Assembly: GCA_016803235.1 (NCBI GenBank)
Contig: JADCLI010000032.1
Coordinates: forward strand, 1 to 64,000
Reading direction: 5' to 3'
Source: Pimelobacter simplex
GTDB lineage: Bacteria; Actinomycetota; Actinomycetes; Propionibacteriales; Nocardioidaceae
DNA length: 64,000 nucleotides
Translations under genes and position numbers: made by a program
Part shown: piece by piece, positions 56,361 to 64,000 of the stretch
How the letters are laid out: each line of letters begins with the position of its first letter
Position numbering within the stretch: the stretch's first letter is position 1
Notes under the pieces: model-generated
What the model was told of the DNA's origin: nothing
What the model saw: only the letters and a program-made list of their open reading frames with translations
Databases searched by the model: none

Positions 56361-56366
56361 CCGCTG

Positions 56367-56372
56367 ATCGTA
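56367..56372 (-). promoter_or_regulatory. -10 element, leaderless hom-thrC-thrB promoter
   Basis: Minus-strand TACGAT ends six bases before the hom GTG, with no ribosome site between. This suits transcription starting at the start codon. Confidence 0.5.
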
Positions 56373-56439
56373 TCGGCGGCAGTGGACCCTCCCGTCAACG
56401 ACGGCAGAACGCGGACACCTTGCGGCCCGGTCCGCCGAC

Positions 56440-57381
56440 TCAGGGGAAGGTGACGACGACCTTGCCCGTGACCCGGCCGGTCTCCAGCCGCTCCTGGGCG
56501 GCGACCACCTCGTCCAGCGGGTACGCCCCGTCCACGAGGACGGTGAGCCGTCCCGCGTCGGCCAGCCCGGCGACCTCGGCGAGTGCCGGGCCGTCCGCGA
56601 CGACCATGATCCGCTCGACACCGGTCGCGCCGGCGGCCCGCAGCGCCTCGACCGCGCCGTCCGGGAAGCCGGTGATCGTGATGACCGTGGTCCCCGGCCG
56701 GACCGCGCCCAGCGGCGGGACGCCGTCGGCGACCGTCGAGAGGACGACGTCGACCGGCGCCACGGCCGCGAGGGCGGCCTCGTCCCGGTAGTCGATCGTC
56801 TCGTCGGCCCCCAGACCGGCCAGGACGGCGTGCTTGGCCGGGCTCGCGGTCGCGACCACGTGGGCGCCGCGGGCCTTCGCGAGCTGGACGGCGAGGTGTC
56901 CCACGCCCCCGGCTCCGCCGAGCACCAGCACCCGCTTCCCGGTGGCGTCGCCCACGAGCCCCGCGGCCTCGAACGCCTGCCACGCGGTGAGCACCGCCAG
57001 CGGAGCGGCTCCCTGCTGCTCCACCTTCCAGGCGGTGGGTGCCGTGGCGAGGTCGGCCGCCGGTACGGCGACGAGCTCGGCGAGCGTGTGCCCGGCCCGT
57101 GGGAAGCGGGCCAGGCCGAACACCGGGTCCCCGACCTCGAACGACCCGACGGCGTCGCCGGTGGCGACCACCTCGCCCGCCAGGTCCCAGCCGGGCAGGG
57201 TCGCGTACTCGATCGGCCCGAAGTCGGTGCCGGCGGCGCGGATCTTGACGTCGACCGGGTTGAGGCCGACCGCTCCGACCCGCACCAGCACCTCGTCCTC
57301 GGCCGGGACGGGGTCGGCGACCTCGACCAGCTCGGTGACCTCGGCGGCTGCGCCGACCCCGGTGTAGCGCACTGCGCGCAT
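56440..57381 (-). CDS. Zinc-free quinone oxidoreductase (MDR superfamily)
   Basis: The 313-residue NAD(P)H-dependent reductase has the MDR layout: MRAVRYTGVGAAAEVTELVEV, VRVGAVGLNPVDVKIRAAG, LPGWDLAGEVVATG, and the nucleotide motif LVLGGAGGVGHLAVQLAKARGAHVVATAS. No zinc-binding Cys/His set is present, as in the quinone reductase/enoyl reductase branch. ATG at 57381 has AAGGAG upstream. It is divergent from the GlxA-type regulator with a symmetrical element between them, so that regulator probably controls it. The substrate is unknown. Confidence 0.88.
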   Translation of the reverse strand: MRAVRYTGVGAAAEVTELVEVADPVPAEDEVLVRVGAVGLNPVDVKIRAAGTDFGPIEYATLPGWDLAGEVVATGDAVGSFEVGDPVFGLARFPRAGHTLAELVAVPAADLATAPTAWKVEQQGAAPLAVLTAWQAFEAAGLVGDATGKRVLVLGGAGGVGHLAVQLAKARGAHVVATASPAKHAVLAGLGADETIDYRDEAALAAVAPVDVVLSTVADGVPPLGAVRPGTTVITITGFPDGAVEALRAAGATGVERIMVVADGPALAEVAGLADAGRLTVLVDGAYPLDEVVAAQERLETGRVTGKVVVTFP

Positions 57382-57462
57382 GTCCTGCTCCTTCGCGTTG
57401 GGCGGGATCGTGCTCGAACCCGTTCGACGTCCAGCCTTCCGACGGCGGCGGCCTCCCACCAG

Positions 57463-57497
57463 TGGCCAGAAAGACGACATATGTCATGATCTGGCCA
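57463..57497. promoter_or_regulatory. Nested palindromic operator between the oxidoreductase and GlxA-type gene
   Basis: TGGCCAGA (57463-57470) and TCTGGCCA (57490-57497) form a perfect inverted repeat that brackets the 10-base palindrome GACATATGTC (57476-57485). The right arm touches the regulator's start codon. The layout suits autoregulation by the AraC-type regulator. Confidence 0.6.
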
Positions 57498-58450
57498 TGC
57501 CCGTGACCACCCCGCACCGCATCGGGGTCGTCGCCCTGCCCGGCGTGTACGCCTACGAGCTGGGCATCGCGTCCCGGTTCTTCGGCGCCGCCGAGGTCGA
57601 CGGCCGGCCCGGCTACGAGATCGTGACGTGCAGCCTCGACGGCCGCCCGGTGGCGACCTCCGCCGACTTCTCGGTCGCGGTCGGTGCGGACCGGGCGGTC
57701 CTCGACGAGGTCGACACGATCGTCGTACCCCCGTGGGACGCGGCTCTCGATGGCGCGGACCCGATCGGGCTCGCCGGACGGTCCGCGCAGCGCGTGGTGT
57801 CGTACTGCACCGGAGCCTTCACCGTGGCCGCCTCCGGCCTGCTGGACGGACGCGCCGCGACGACCCACTGGCGCAAGGCGGAGCAGTTCCGCGCGACGTT
57901 CCCGCAGGTGGACTTCCGGCCCGACGCCCTGTTCGTCGACGAGGGCGACGTGCTGACCGCCGCGGGGGCGTCGGCCGCCATCGACCTGACGCTGCACATC
58001 ATCGCCCAGGACCTCGGCGCGGCGGTCGCCGCCCAGGTGTCGCGCGCGACGCTCGCGCCGCCGCACCGAGGCGGCGGTCAGTCGCAGTTCGTGGCGCGGC
58101 CCGTCGTGGCCGAGGGTCCGGGGACCACGGCGGACGTCCGCGCCTGGCTGCTGGACCACCTCGACCGGCCGGTCGGCCTCGACGAGGTCGCGACGGTGTT
58201 CGGCCTCAGCGTGCGCACGCTGACCCGGAGGTTCCGCGCGGAGACCGGCGTGACCCTCGGTGCCTGGCTCGCCCAGGCCCGGGTCGAGCGGGCCAAGGAG
58301 CTGCTGGAGACGACCGACGCGGGCGTCGACCGGGTGGCCGACCTCGCCGGCTTCGGTACGGCGGCCGCGCTCCGCAAGCACTTCCGCGACCGGGTCGGGC
58401 TGTCCCCGCAGCAGTACCGCAGCCGCTTCACCGTGCGAGCGGTCTCCTAG
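57497..58450 (+). CDS. GlxA-family (DJ-1/PfpI plus AraC HTH) regulator
   Basis: The 317-residue protein has an N-terminal DJ-1/PfpI-like domain (RIGVVALPGVYAYELGIASRFFGAAE to about 195, with VSYCTGAFTVAASGLLDGRAATTHW around the family's nucleophile position, where the Cys is retained) and a C-terminal AraC DNA-binding domain (VGLDEVATVFGLSVRTLTRRFRAETGVTLGAWLAQARVERAKELLETT). Such regulators sense small aldehydes or unknown ligands. ATG at 57497 follows CATGAT by six bases (possibly leaderless). Divergent from the quinone oxidoreductase; its stop overlaps the MFS gene by 4 bases. Confidence 0.88.
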   Translation: MPVTTPHRIGVVALPGVYAYELGIASRFFGAAEVDGRPGYEIVTCSLDGRPVATSADFSVAVGADRAVLDEVDTIVVPPWDAALDGADPIGLAGRSAQRVVSYCTGAFTVAASGLLDGRAATTHWRKAEQFRATFPQVDFRPDALFVDEGDVLTAAGASAAIDLTLHIIAQDLGAAVAAQVSRATLAPPHRGGGQSQFVARPVVAEGPGTTADVRAWLLDHLDRPVGLDEVATVFGLSVRTLTRRFRAETGVTLGAWLAQARVERAKELLETTDAGVDRVADLAGFGTAAALRKHFRDRVGLSPQQYRSRFTVRAVS

Positions 58451-59784
58451 GACAGGCGCGCCGCCGGGACCAGGGCCAGCGCGGCCACGACCGCCGCCGC
58501 GAGGACGAGACCGGTCGCGGCGGCCACCGGCGCGGTCACCGCGAACCCCGCGAAGACCACACCGCCCAGTGCCAGGCCGGCGCTGTTGGTGACGTAGTCG
58601 TTGAGCTGCAGCGCCGACGAGGTGCGGCCCTCCTCTCCCTCCTGCGCGGTGGCGAGGGCGAGCACCGAGAGCGTCGAGAAGGCCATGCCGATGCCGAGGC
58701 CCGCCGCGGCCCACCCGAGGACGGGTACGACGAGCGGGACCCCGGGCGCCGTCACGAGCGCGAAGACGCCGATGCCACCGCCCAGCAGGACCGCACCGAC
58801 CCGGACCCGGGTGGGCTGGTCGGCGAGCACCCGCCACCGGGCGGCGAGGACGGCGCCGGCCGACCAGGTGACGGCGCCGACGGTGAGCACCCAGCCGGCC
58901 TCGGCGAGGGAGAGGTCGCGCCGCAGGGTCAGCAGGAGCGGGAGGTAGACCTCGGCGGCGGCGAAGGCGGTGCCGATCGCGGCCCGCGAGCCCAGGACGG
59001 CGGGAAGGCCGCGGCCCATCCGCCAGGTGCCCGGTGGGAGCAGGCGGCGGGCGCCCGCCACGATCGCGGCGAGCCCCACGGCGACGAGCACGGGCCACAT
59101 CGGCAGGGTGCGCTGGCCGGCGAGGCTGACCAGCAGCACGCCGCCCGCCGCCAGCAGCGCGAAGGGCAGGCGGCCGGGCTCGGACCGGTCGACGCCGGGC
59201 CGGGAGGGGGCGTCGGCGACGAGCAGCCAGGCGGCGACGGCGACGAGGGGGACGCCGAGGAACACCCAGCGCCAGCCGACCGCCTCGGCGACCTGCGCTG
59301 CCAGCGCGGGGCCCACGAGGGCCGGCAGCACCCACGCGGTCGTCAGCACGGCGAACACCCGCGGCCGCAGGTGCTCCGGGTAGGCCTGCGCGATCACCAC
59401 GTAGAGCGCGACGCCGAGCACGCCGCCGCCGTAGCCGTGGACGAGACGGCCGAGCAGGAAGACGGGCATCGACGGCGCGATGCCGGCGATCACGACTCCC
59501 GCGCAGAAGATCAGCAGGCCCCGACGCAGCGCCGGGGCGGGGCCACGCCGGTCGACCTCGGCGCCCGCGGCAGCGAGGGCGACGACGGACGCCGCGAGGG
59601 GGGCGGCGAAGGCGACCGCGTACCAGCGCAGCCCGTCGAGGTCGTCGGCCACGTCGGGCATGACCGTGGCCACGGCGAGCGCCTCGAAGGCGAAGAGGAA
59701 CGCGAGCGCGAAGACGCCGACGGTGGTCCGGCCGTGCCGGCCCCGCCACGGCGAGGTCGCCGTGGGCTCGACGAGCGCGGTCAC
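58447..59784 (-). CDS. MFS transporter
   Basis: The 445-residue protein has about 12-14 hydrophobic segments, including [50 protein letters not shown] and [19 protein letters not shown]. It lacks clear DHA2 motifs but looks like a drug-exporter-type facilitator. GTG at 59784 overlaps the stop of the upstream oxidoreductase (GTGA), so the two are one operon, probably driven from the SoxR-type promoter at 60756. Export of a redox-active compound is a reasonable but unproved role. Confidence 0.83.
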   Translation of the reverse strand: MTALVEPTATSPWRGRHGRTTVGVFALAFLFAFEALAVATVMPDVADDLDGLRWYAVAFAAPLAASVVALAAAGAEVDRRGPAPALRRGLLIFCAGVVIAGIAPSMPVFLLGRLVHGYGGGVLGVALYVVIAQAYPEHLRPRVFAVLTTAWVLPALVGPALAAQVAEAVGWRWVFLGVPLVAVAAWLLVADAPSRPGVDRSEPGRLPFALLAAGGVLLVSLAGQRTLPMWPVLVAVGLAAIVAGARRLLPPGTWRMGRGLPAVLGSRAAIGTAFAAAEVYLPLLLTLRRDLSLAEAGWVLTVGAVTWSAGAVLAARWRVLADQPTRVRVGAVLLGGGIGVFALVTAPGVPLVVPVLGWAAAGLGIGMAFSTLSVLALATAQEGEEGRTSSALQLNDYVTNSAGLALGGVVFAGFAVTAPVAAATGLVLAAAVVAALALVPAARLS

Positions 59785-60740
59785 CGCGGCGCCCGGCCGG
59801 TCAGCAGGACGACCTTGCCGGTGGTGGCACCGGCCTCGAGCGCACGGTGGGCCGCGGCCGCCTCGGCGAGTCGGAAGGCGGTGCCGACGTACGGGACCCG
59901 GGTGCCGTCGGCCGCGGCGGCGAGCGCCGCGCGCTCGAACTCGGCCAGCCGGCTCATGATCGGCGGGCCGAGCACGTCGACGACGGGACGCGCCGGGTCG
60001 TCGTACGCGTTCTGGGTGCCGGACGCCCAGCCGTAGCGGACCAGTCGCCCACCCGTGGCCAGCCGGTCGTAGAGCGCCTGCCCGACCTCTCCCCCGACCC
60101 CGTCGAGGACGAGGGTGAGCGGCCCGGGGAGGCCGTCGACCCACCCGGGGGTACGACGGTCGAGGGCCGGGTCGGCGCCGTGCTTGGCCGCGATCGCGAC
60201 CTTGTCCGGTCCGCCGGCGATGCCGACCGGGGTCGCCCCGACGTTGCGGACGCCCTGGAGGAGCAGGGTGCCGAGCCCGCCGGCGGCGGAGGTGACGGCG
60301 ACGACGTCGGCGGCGCGGACCCCGGAGAGCTCCAGGATGGCGGCGGCGGTGCGGCCGGTGCCGATGGCCGCGACGGCGGTGGCGGCGTCGAGGTGGTCCG
60401 GCAGCGGGTGGGCCCGGGTCGCGTCGACGACCGCCTGGTCGGCGTACCCGCCCCCGGCGAAGCCGAGGTGCGCCACGACGCGACGGCCGAGCCAGTGCTC
60501 GTCGACCCCGTCGCCCACGCGGTCGACGGTCCCCGCGACCTCACGGCCCGGGACCACCGGCAGCTCGGGCGCCTGCCCGGCGCCGAACGACTCCCCCGCC
60601 CGGATGGAGGTGTCGAGCAGGTGGACGCCGGCGACCTCGACCGCGATCCGGAGCTGGCCGGGCGCGGGGTCGAGGTCGGGCAGCTGCTCGAGGTGGAGGA
60701 GGTCGGCGGGCCCGAAGGCGTGGTGACGGATCGCGTGCAT
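59781..60740 (-). CDS. Quinone oxidoreductase-like reductase under a SoxR box
   Basis: A 319-residue zinc-free MDR reductase: [55 protein letters not shown] and the nucleotide motif [28 protein letters not shown] at 60740 is preferred; a TTG at 60755 would lie inside the promoter element. It is divergent from soxR with the SoxR-type box in between and is followed by an overlapping MFS gene. SoxR regulons of Actinobacteria commonly contain such quinone reductases and exporters that deal with redox-cycling antibiotics. Confidence 0.88.
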   Translation of the reverse strand: MHAIRHHAFGPADLLHLEQLPDLDPAPGQLRIAVEVAGVHLLDTSIRAGESFGAGQAPELPVVPGREVAGTVDRVGDGVDEHWLGRRVVAHLGFAGGGYADQAVVDATRAHPLPDHLDAATAVAAIGTGRTAAAILELSGVRAADVVAVTSAAGGLGTLLLQGVRNVGATPVGIAGGPDKVAIAAKHGADPALDRRTPGWVDGLPGPLTLVLDGVGGEVGQALYDRLATGGRLVRYGWASGTQNAYDDPARPVVDVLGPPIMSRLAEFERAALAAAADGTRVPYVGTAFRLAEAAAAHRALEAGATTGKVVLLTGRAPR

Positions 60741-60755
60741 GACGGCATTCGACAA

Positions 60756-60773
60756 CCTGAACTAGGGTTGAGG
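60756..60773. promoter_or_regulatory. SoxR-type box
   Basis: CCTGAACTAGGGTTGAGG matches the SoxR consensus CCTCAAGTTAACTTGAGG at 12 of 18 positions, keeping both outer arms. It lies between soxR and the divergent reductase and overlaps TAGGGT, a -10 candidate 8 bases before the soxR ATG. Confidence 0.65.
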
Positions 60774-60789
60774 TCAATGGACCTCAACC
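60766..60789. repeat. 10-bp perfect inverted repeat enclosing the soxR start codon
   Basis: GGTTGAGGTC (60766-60775) and GACCTCAACC (60780-60789) flank AATG, which holds the soxR start. The right arm is the soxR coding sequence for D-L-N. It overlaps the right half of the SoxR box, creating a third half-site, and in RNA would hide the start codon in a hairpin loop. Confidence 0.75.
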
Positions 60790-61238
60790 GCGCTCTCCGC
60801 AGCCACGACCTGACACCCGGCGACGTCGCCCACCGTTCCGGCGTCGCCGTCTCCGCCCTGCACTACTACGAGCGCGAGGGCTTGATCACCAGCATCCGCA
60901 CGGCCGGCAACCAGCGCCGCTACCACCGCGACGTGCTGCGCCGGGTCGCCTTCATCCGGGTCTCCCAGGGCGTCGGGGTGTCGCTCGCCGAGATCCGCGA
61001 CGCTCTCGCCACCCTCCCCGAGGGCCGCACGCCCACCAAGGCCGACTGGGCGCGGCTGTCCCGCACCTGGCGCAGCACCCTCGACGACCGGATCAGCCGG
61101 CTGGAGAAGCTGCGCGACACCCTCGACGACTGCATCGGGTGCGGCTGCCTGTCGCTGAAGTCGTGCTCGCTGGCCAACCCGGGCGACGTGCTGCAGGAGT
61201 ACGGCGACGGGCCGGTCCGGCTGGTCGGTCGCGCCTAG
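60777..61238 (+). CDS. soxR: Redox-sensitive MerR-family activator SoxR
   Basis: The 153-residue product has an N-terminal MerR helix-turn-helix ([49 protein letters not shown]), a coiled-coil dimer helix and the [2Fe-2S] motif [12 protein letters not shown] (CX2CXCX5C) near 120-131. Oxidation of the cluster by redox-cycling drugs activates transcription. ATG at 60777 lies in the loop of a perfect inverted repeat and after a TAGGGT hexamer, suggesting a leaderless, autoregulated transcript. Divergent to the reductase/MFS operon; its stop overlaps the lysA end by 4 bases. Confidence 0.95.
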   Translation: MDLNRALRSHDLTPGDVAHRSGVAVSALHYYEREGLITSIRTAGNQRRYHRDVLRRVAFIRVSQGVGVSLAEIRDALATLPEGRTPTKADWARLSRTWRSTLDDRISRLEKLRDTLDDCIGCGCLSLKSCSLANPGDVLQEYGDGPVRLVGRA

Positions 61239-62617
61239 CCCAGGTCGGTGGCGAGCAGGTCCTCGACCGTCTCGCGTCGCACGACGACCCGGGCCTGGCC
61301 GTCCTTGACCGCGACCACCGGTGGGCGGAGGGCGTGGTTGTAGTTGGACGCCATCGAGCGGCCGTAGGCGCCGGTCCCCGGGACGGCGATGAGGTCGCCG
61401 GGCGCGACGTCGCCCGGCAGGAACTCGTCCTTGACGACGATGTCGCCCGACTCGCAGTGCTTGCCGACCACGCGCGCGAGCACCGGGGCGGCGTCCGAGG
61501 CGCGGGAGGCGAGGGTGCAGGAGTAGTCGGCGTCGTACAGGGCGGTGCGGATGTTGTCGCTCATCCCGCCGTCGACGGAGACGTAGGTGCGAGTGGCGCC
61601 ACCGTCGAGGGCGACCTGCTTGACCGTGCCGACGGTGTAGACCGTGCACATCGATGGGCCGACGACCGCACGGCCCGGCTCGATGGACAGGTGCGGGACG
61701 GCGATGCCGAGGGCAGCGCACTCGCCGGCCACGATCTTCGTGATCTGCTCGGCGAGCACGGCAGGGTCGGCCGGGTCGTCCTGGGTCGTGTAGGCGATGC
61801 CGAACCCCCCGCCGAGGTCGAGCTCGGGGAGCACCGCGCCGAGCTCGGCGCCGATCCGGGCGTGCAGCGCGAGCACCCGGCGGGCGGCGACCTCCCAGCC
61901 GGACGTGTCGAAGATCTGCGAGCCGATGTGGCTGTGCAGGCCACGCAGCTCGAGGCTGTCGTGTGCGACGACGCGCGAGGCCGCCTCGAAGGCGTCGCCC
62001 GAGGAGATCGAGAAGCCGAACTTCTGGTCCTCGTGGGCGGTCGCGATGAACTCGTGCGTGTGCGCCTCCACGCCCGCGGTCACCCGGATCATCACGCCCT
62101 GGCGCACATCGAGCTGGCGGGCGACGTCGGCGACGCGCTCGACCTCGTGGAAGGAGTCGACGATGATCCGGCCCACGCCGGCGTCGACGGCACGGCGCAG
62201 CTCCATCGCCGTCTTGTTGTTGCCGTGGTAGCCGATCCGCGCGGGATCGGTGCCGGCGCGCAGCGCGACCGTCAGCTCGCCGTCGCTGCAGACGTCGAGG
62301 CAGAGGCCCTCCTCCGCCACCCACCGGGCGACGGCGGTGCAGAGGAACGCCTTGCCGGCGTAGTAGACGTCGTAGCCCGCGAACCCGTCACGGAACGCGC
62401 GCGCCCGTGACCGGAAGTCGTCCTCGTCGAGGACGTACGCGGGCGTGTTCACGTCGGCGACCAGGTCCGGGATCGCCAACCCGCCGACGTGCAGCACGCC
62501 GTCGTCCTTGCGGGCCGTGGCCGACCACAGGACGGGGACCAGGGCGTTGACGTCGGCCGGCTCACGCAGCCAGACGGGCGACGTACCGGCGTAGTCGCCG
62601 GGCGGGACGCGTCCCAT
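61235..62617 (-). CDS. lysA: Diaminopimelate decarboxylase
   Basis: Last step of lysine synthesis, a PLP decarboxylase. The 460-residue product has the PLP lysine K89 in [19 protein letters not shown], the EPGR motif, and the C-terminal HCESGDIV with the substrate-binding cysteine. ATG at 62617 has GGAG six bases upstream and overlaps the argS stop; GTG at 62620 is an alternative. Located after argS as in mycobacteria. Confidence 0.97.
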   Translation of the reverse strand: MGRVPPGDYAGTSPVWLREPADVNALVPVLWSATARKDDGVLHVGGLAIPDLVADVNTPAYVLDEDDFRSRARAFRDGFAGYDVYYAGKAFLCTAVARWVAEEGLCLDVCSDGELTVALRAGTDPARIGYHGNNKTAMELRRAVDAGVGRIIVDSFHEVERVADVARQLDVRQGVMIRVTAGVEAHTHEFIATAHEDQKFGFSISSGDAFEAASRVVAHDSLELRGLHSHIGSQIFDTSGWEVAARRVLALHARIGAELGAVLPELDLGGGFGIAYTTQDDPADPAVLAEQITKIVAGECAALGIAVPHLSIEPGRAVVGPSMCTVYTVGTVKQVALDGGATRTYVSVDGGMSDNIRTALYDADYSCTLASRASDAAPVLARVVGKHCESGDIVVKDEFLPGDVAPGDLIAVPGTGAYGRSMASNYNHALRPPVVAVKDGQARVVVRRETVEDLLATDLG

Positions 62618-64000
62618 CACATGCGCTCCGGCGCCGAGACGCCGAGCAGGTCGAGGCCGTTGGCGATCACGGTCTGCGTGGCGACGACGAGGACCAGCCG
62701 TGCCAGGTTGGCCGGGCCGGCCGGCTCGTCACCCTGCGGCAGCATCCGGCACTCCTTGGTGTCGTACCACTTGTTGAAGACCGACGCCGTGTCCTCGAGG
62801 TAGCGCGCGACCCGGTGCGGCTCGCGCAGCTCGGCGGCGCTGGCGACCACCCGCGGGTACTCCGCCAGCGCGCGCAGCAGCTCGCCGTCGCGCTCGTGGG
62901 AGAGCAGGCTCGGGTCGAAGGCGTCGCCGGGCAGCGCCATCCCGAGGTCGGCGGCGTTGGCCAGCATCCGGCAGGTCCGCGCGTGGGCGTACTGCACGTA
63001 GTAGACGGGGTTGTCGTTGGAGGCCTTGGTGATCTCCGCGACGTCGAGCGTCAGCGGCGAGTCGGCCGGGTAGCGCGCCAGCGAGTAGCGCAGCGCGTCG
63101 ACGCCGATCTCCTCGGCGAGCTCGTTGAGGGTCACGATCGTGCCTCTCCGCTTGGACAGCTTGAGCTCCTCGCCGTCCTGCAGGATCTTGACCAGCTGGC
63201 CGATCATCACGTCGAGGGTCTGGTCGGGGTCGTCGCCGACGCAGGCCGCCATCGCGCGCAACCGACCGACGTACCCGTGGTGGTCGGCGCCGAGCAGGTA
63301 GATGCAGTGCTCGAAGCCGCGCGCCCGCTTGTCGAGGTAGTAGGCGGTGTCCGAGGCGAAGTAGGTCAGCTCGCCGTCGGACTTGATGAGGACCCGGTCC
63401 TTGTCGTCGCCGAAGTCGGTCGTGCGCATCCACAGTGCGCCGTCCTGCTCGAAGACGTGGCCGAGCTCCTTGAGCCTCGCCAGCGTCTCCGGGACCGAGC
63501 CCGAGTCGTGGAGCGAGAGCTCGGAGAACCAGACGTCGAAGTGGGTGTTGAAGGAGTGGAGCTGGTCCTGCTGCTCCTTGAGCTGGATCTCGTAGCCCTT
63601 GGCCCGTACGGCGGCGCGCCGCTCCTCGCCCTCGAGCTGGAAGATGCCCGGGCTGGCCGCCTCGACCGCCTTGGCGAGGTCGTCGATGTACGCGCCGGCG
63701 TACCCGTCCTCGGGCTTGGGCTCGCCCAGCGCCGAGGCGATGATCGAGTCGGCGAAGTGGTTCATCTGCACGCCGCGGTCGTTGATGTAGAACTCGCGCG
63801 TCACGTCGGCACCCGCCGCCGCCAGCACCCGGCCGATGGCGTCGCCGAGCACGGCCCACCGGGTGTGGCCCAGGTGCAGCGGGCCGGTCGGGTTGGCGGA
63901 GATGAACTCGACGTTGATCTTCTGGCCCTGCAGGACGTCGGTGCGTCCGTACGCCGCGCCGGCGGCCACGACGTCGGCGGCGACCTGGCCCTGCGCCCCG
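62617..64000 (-). CDS. argS: Arginyl-tRNA synthetase, 3' part
   Basis: Charges tRNA-Arg. The reading frame is open to the window end, so the N-terminal tRNA-recognition part is missing; 460 residues are visible. Class I motifs are present: HLGH in NPTGPLHLGHTRWAVLGD and a KMSKS-like LKLSKRRGTIVTLNEL, followed by the all-helical anticodon-binding domain ending LLGVSAPERM. The stop overlaps the lysA start. Confidence 0.97.
   Translation of the reverse strand, partial: GAQGQVAADVVAAGAAYGRTDVLQGQKINVEFISANPTGPLHLGHTRWAVLGDAIGRVLAAAGADVTREFYINDRGVQMNHFADSIIASALGEPKPEDGYAGAYIDDLAKAVEAASPGIFQLEGEERRAAVRAKGYEIQLKEQQDQLHSFNTHFDVWFSELSLHDSGSVPETLARLKELGHVFEQDGALWMRTTDFGDDKDRVLIKSDGELTYFASDTAYYLDKRARGFEHCIYLLGADHHGYVGRLRAMAACVGDDPDQTLDVMIGQLVKILQDGEELKLSKRRGTIVTLNELAEEIGVDALRYSLARYPADSPLTLDVAEITKASNDNPVYYVQYAHARTCRMLANAADLGMALPGDAFDPSLLSHERDGELLRALAEYPRVVASAAELREPHRVARYLEDTASVFNKWYDTKECRMLPQGDEPAGPANLARLVLVVATQTVIANGLDLLGVSAPERM

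Overview
The window is 64 kb of very GC-rich chromosome with GTG and TTG starts, tight 4-bp gene overlaps, leaderless-looking promoters (TANNNT 6-8 bases before the start codon) and a core gene order typical of Actinobacteria. The order argS-lysA-hom-thrC-thrB-rho-rpmE-prfA-prmC-tsaC-wecA-atp operon-DUF2550, with an ATP:cob(I)alamin adenosyltransferase, nucS, methylmalonyl-CoA epimerase and a thiolase further along, matches the block I recall around Rv1292-Rv1323 of Mycobacterium tuberculosis. Protein flavour, the ethylmalonyl-CoA genes and GGTCGAG...GAGACC-type interspersed repeats point to Nocardioides or a close relative in the Nocardioidaceae. That assignment is inference from memory. No tRNA, rRNA, CRISPR array, prophage or insertion sequence was found.

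Layout. 1-8150: a partial DUF4439 gene, a 450-base non-coding stretch rich in inverted repeats, a HAD-like hydrolase, proS, a DoxX-like/FAD oxidoreductase pair divergent from a TetR regulator with obvious operators, a GNAT protein and a homocysteine S-methyltransferase. 8143-11781: isoprenoid and envelope genes (ispG, site-2 protease, dxr). 11871-19598: a NodB-Calx-beta protein, meaB, thiolase, methylmalonyl-CoA epimerase, the pxpABC 5-oxoprolinase operon and crotonyl-CoA carboxylase/reductase. 19781-28667: a Scy/DivIVA-like coiled-coil protein, an AI-2E-type transporter, a divergent EamA/CGNR pair, an alpha/beta hydrolase, an unusual 3-hydroxyacyl-CoA dehydrogenase, DUF167, nucS, a DUF952 protein, ferritin with a small Cys-rich protein behind an iron box, and an ArsC-family protein. 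28753-36784: an ethylmalonyl-CoA mutase-like gene, STAS protein, cobalamin adenosyltransferase, lytic transglycosylase lipoprotein, an unknown gene and a SWIM-SNF2 helicase. 36948-50893: MFS exporter, then the minus-strand block from rpmE down through prfA, prmC, tsaC, wecA, two AtpI-type membrane proteins, atpBEFHAGDC and DUF2550. 51018-64000: rho, thrB, thrC, hom, an accessory insert (two quinone oxidoreductases, a GlxA/AraC regulator, an MFS transporter, soxR), lysA and partial argS.

How genes work together. Acetoacetyl-CoA thiolase, 3-hydroxyacyl-CoA dehydrogenase, crotonyl-CoA carboxylase/reductase, an ethylmalonyl-CoA mutase-like B12 enzyme, methylmalonyl-CoA epimerase, MeaB and the cobalamin adenosyltransferase together cover much of an ethylmalonyl-CoA route with its cofactor support. 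Three of these genes share a 16-base site of the form GGTTACC-N4-GGTA just upstream, which suggests one unidentified regulator for the pathway. Other regulatory DNA read directly includes an IdeR/DtxR-type iron box before the Cys-rich protein/ferritin pair, a CRP-type TGTGA-N6-TCAC site before the ATP synthase operon, a SoxR-type box and several palindromes next to divergent regulator genes.
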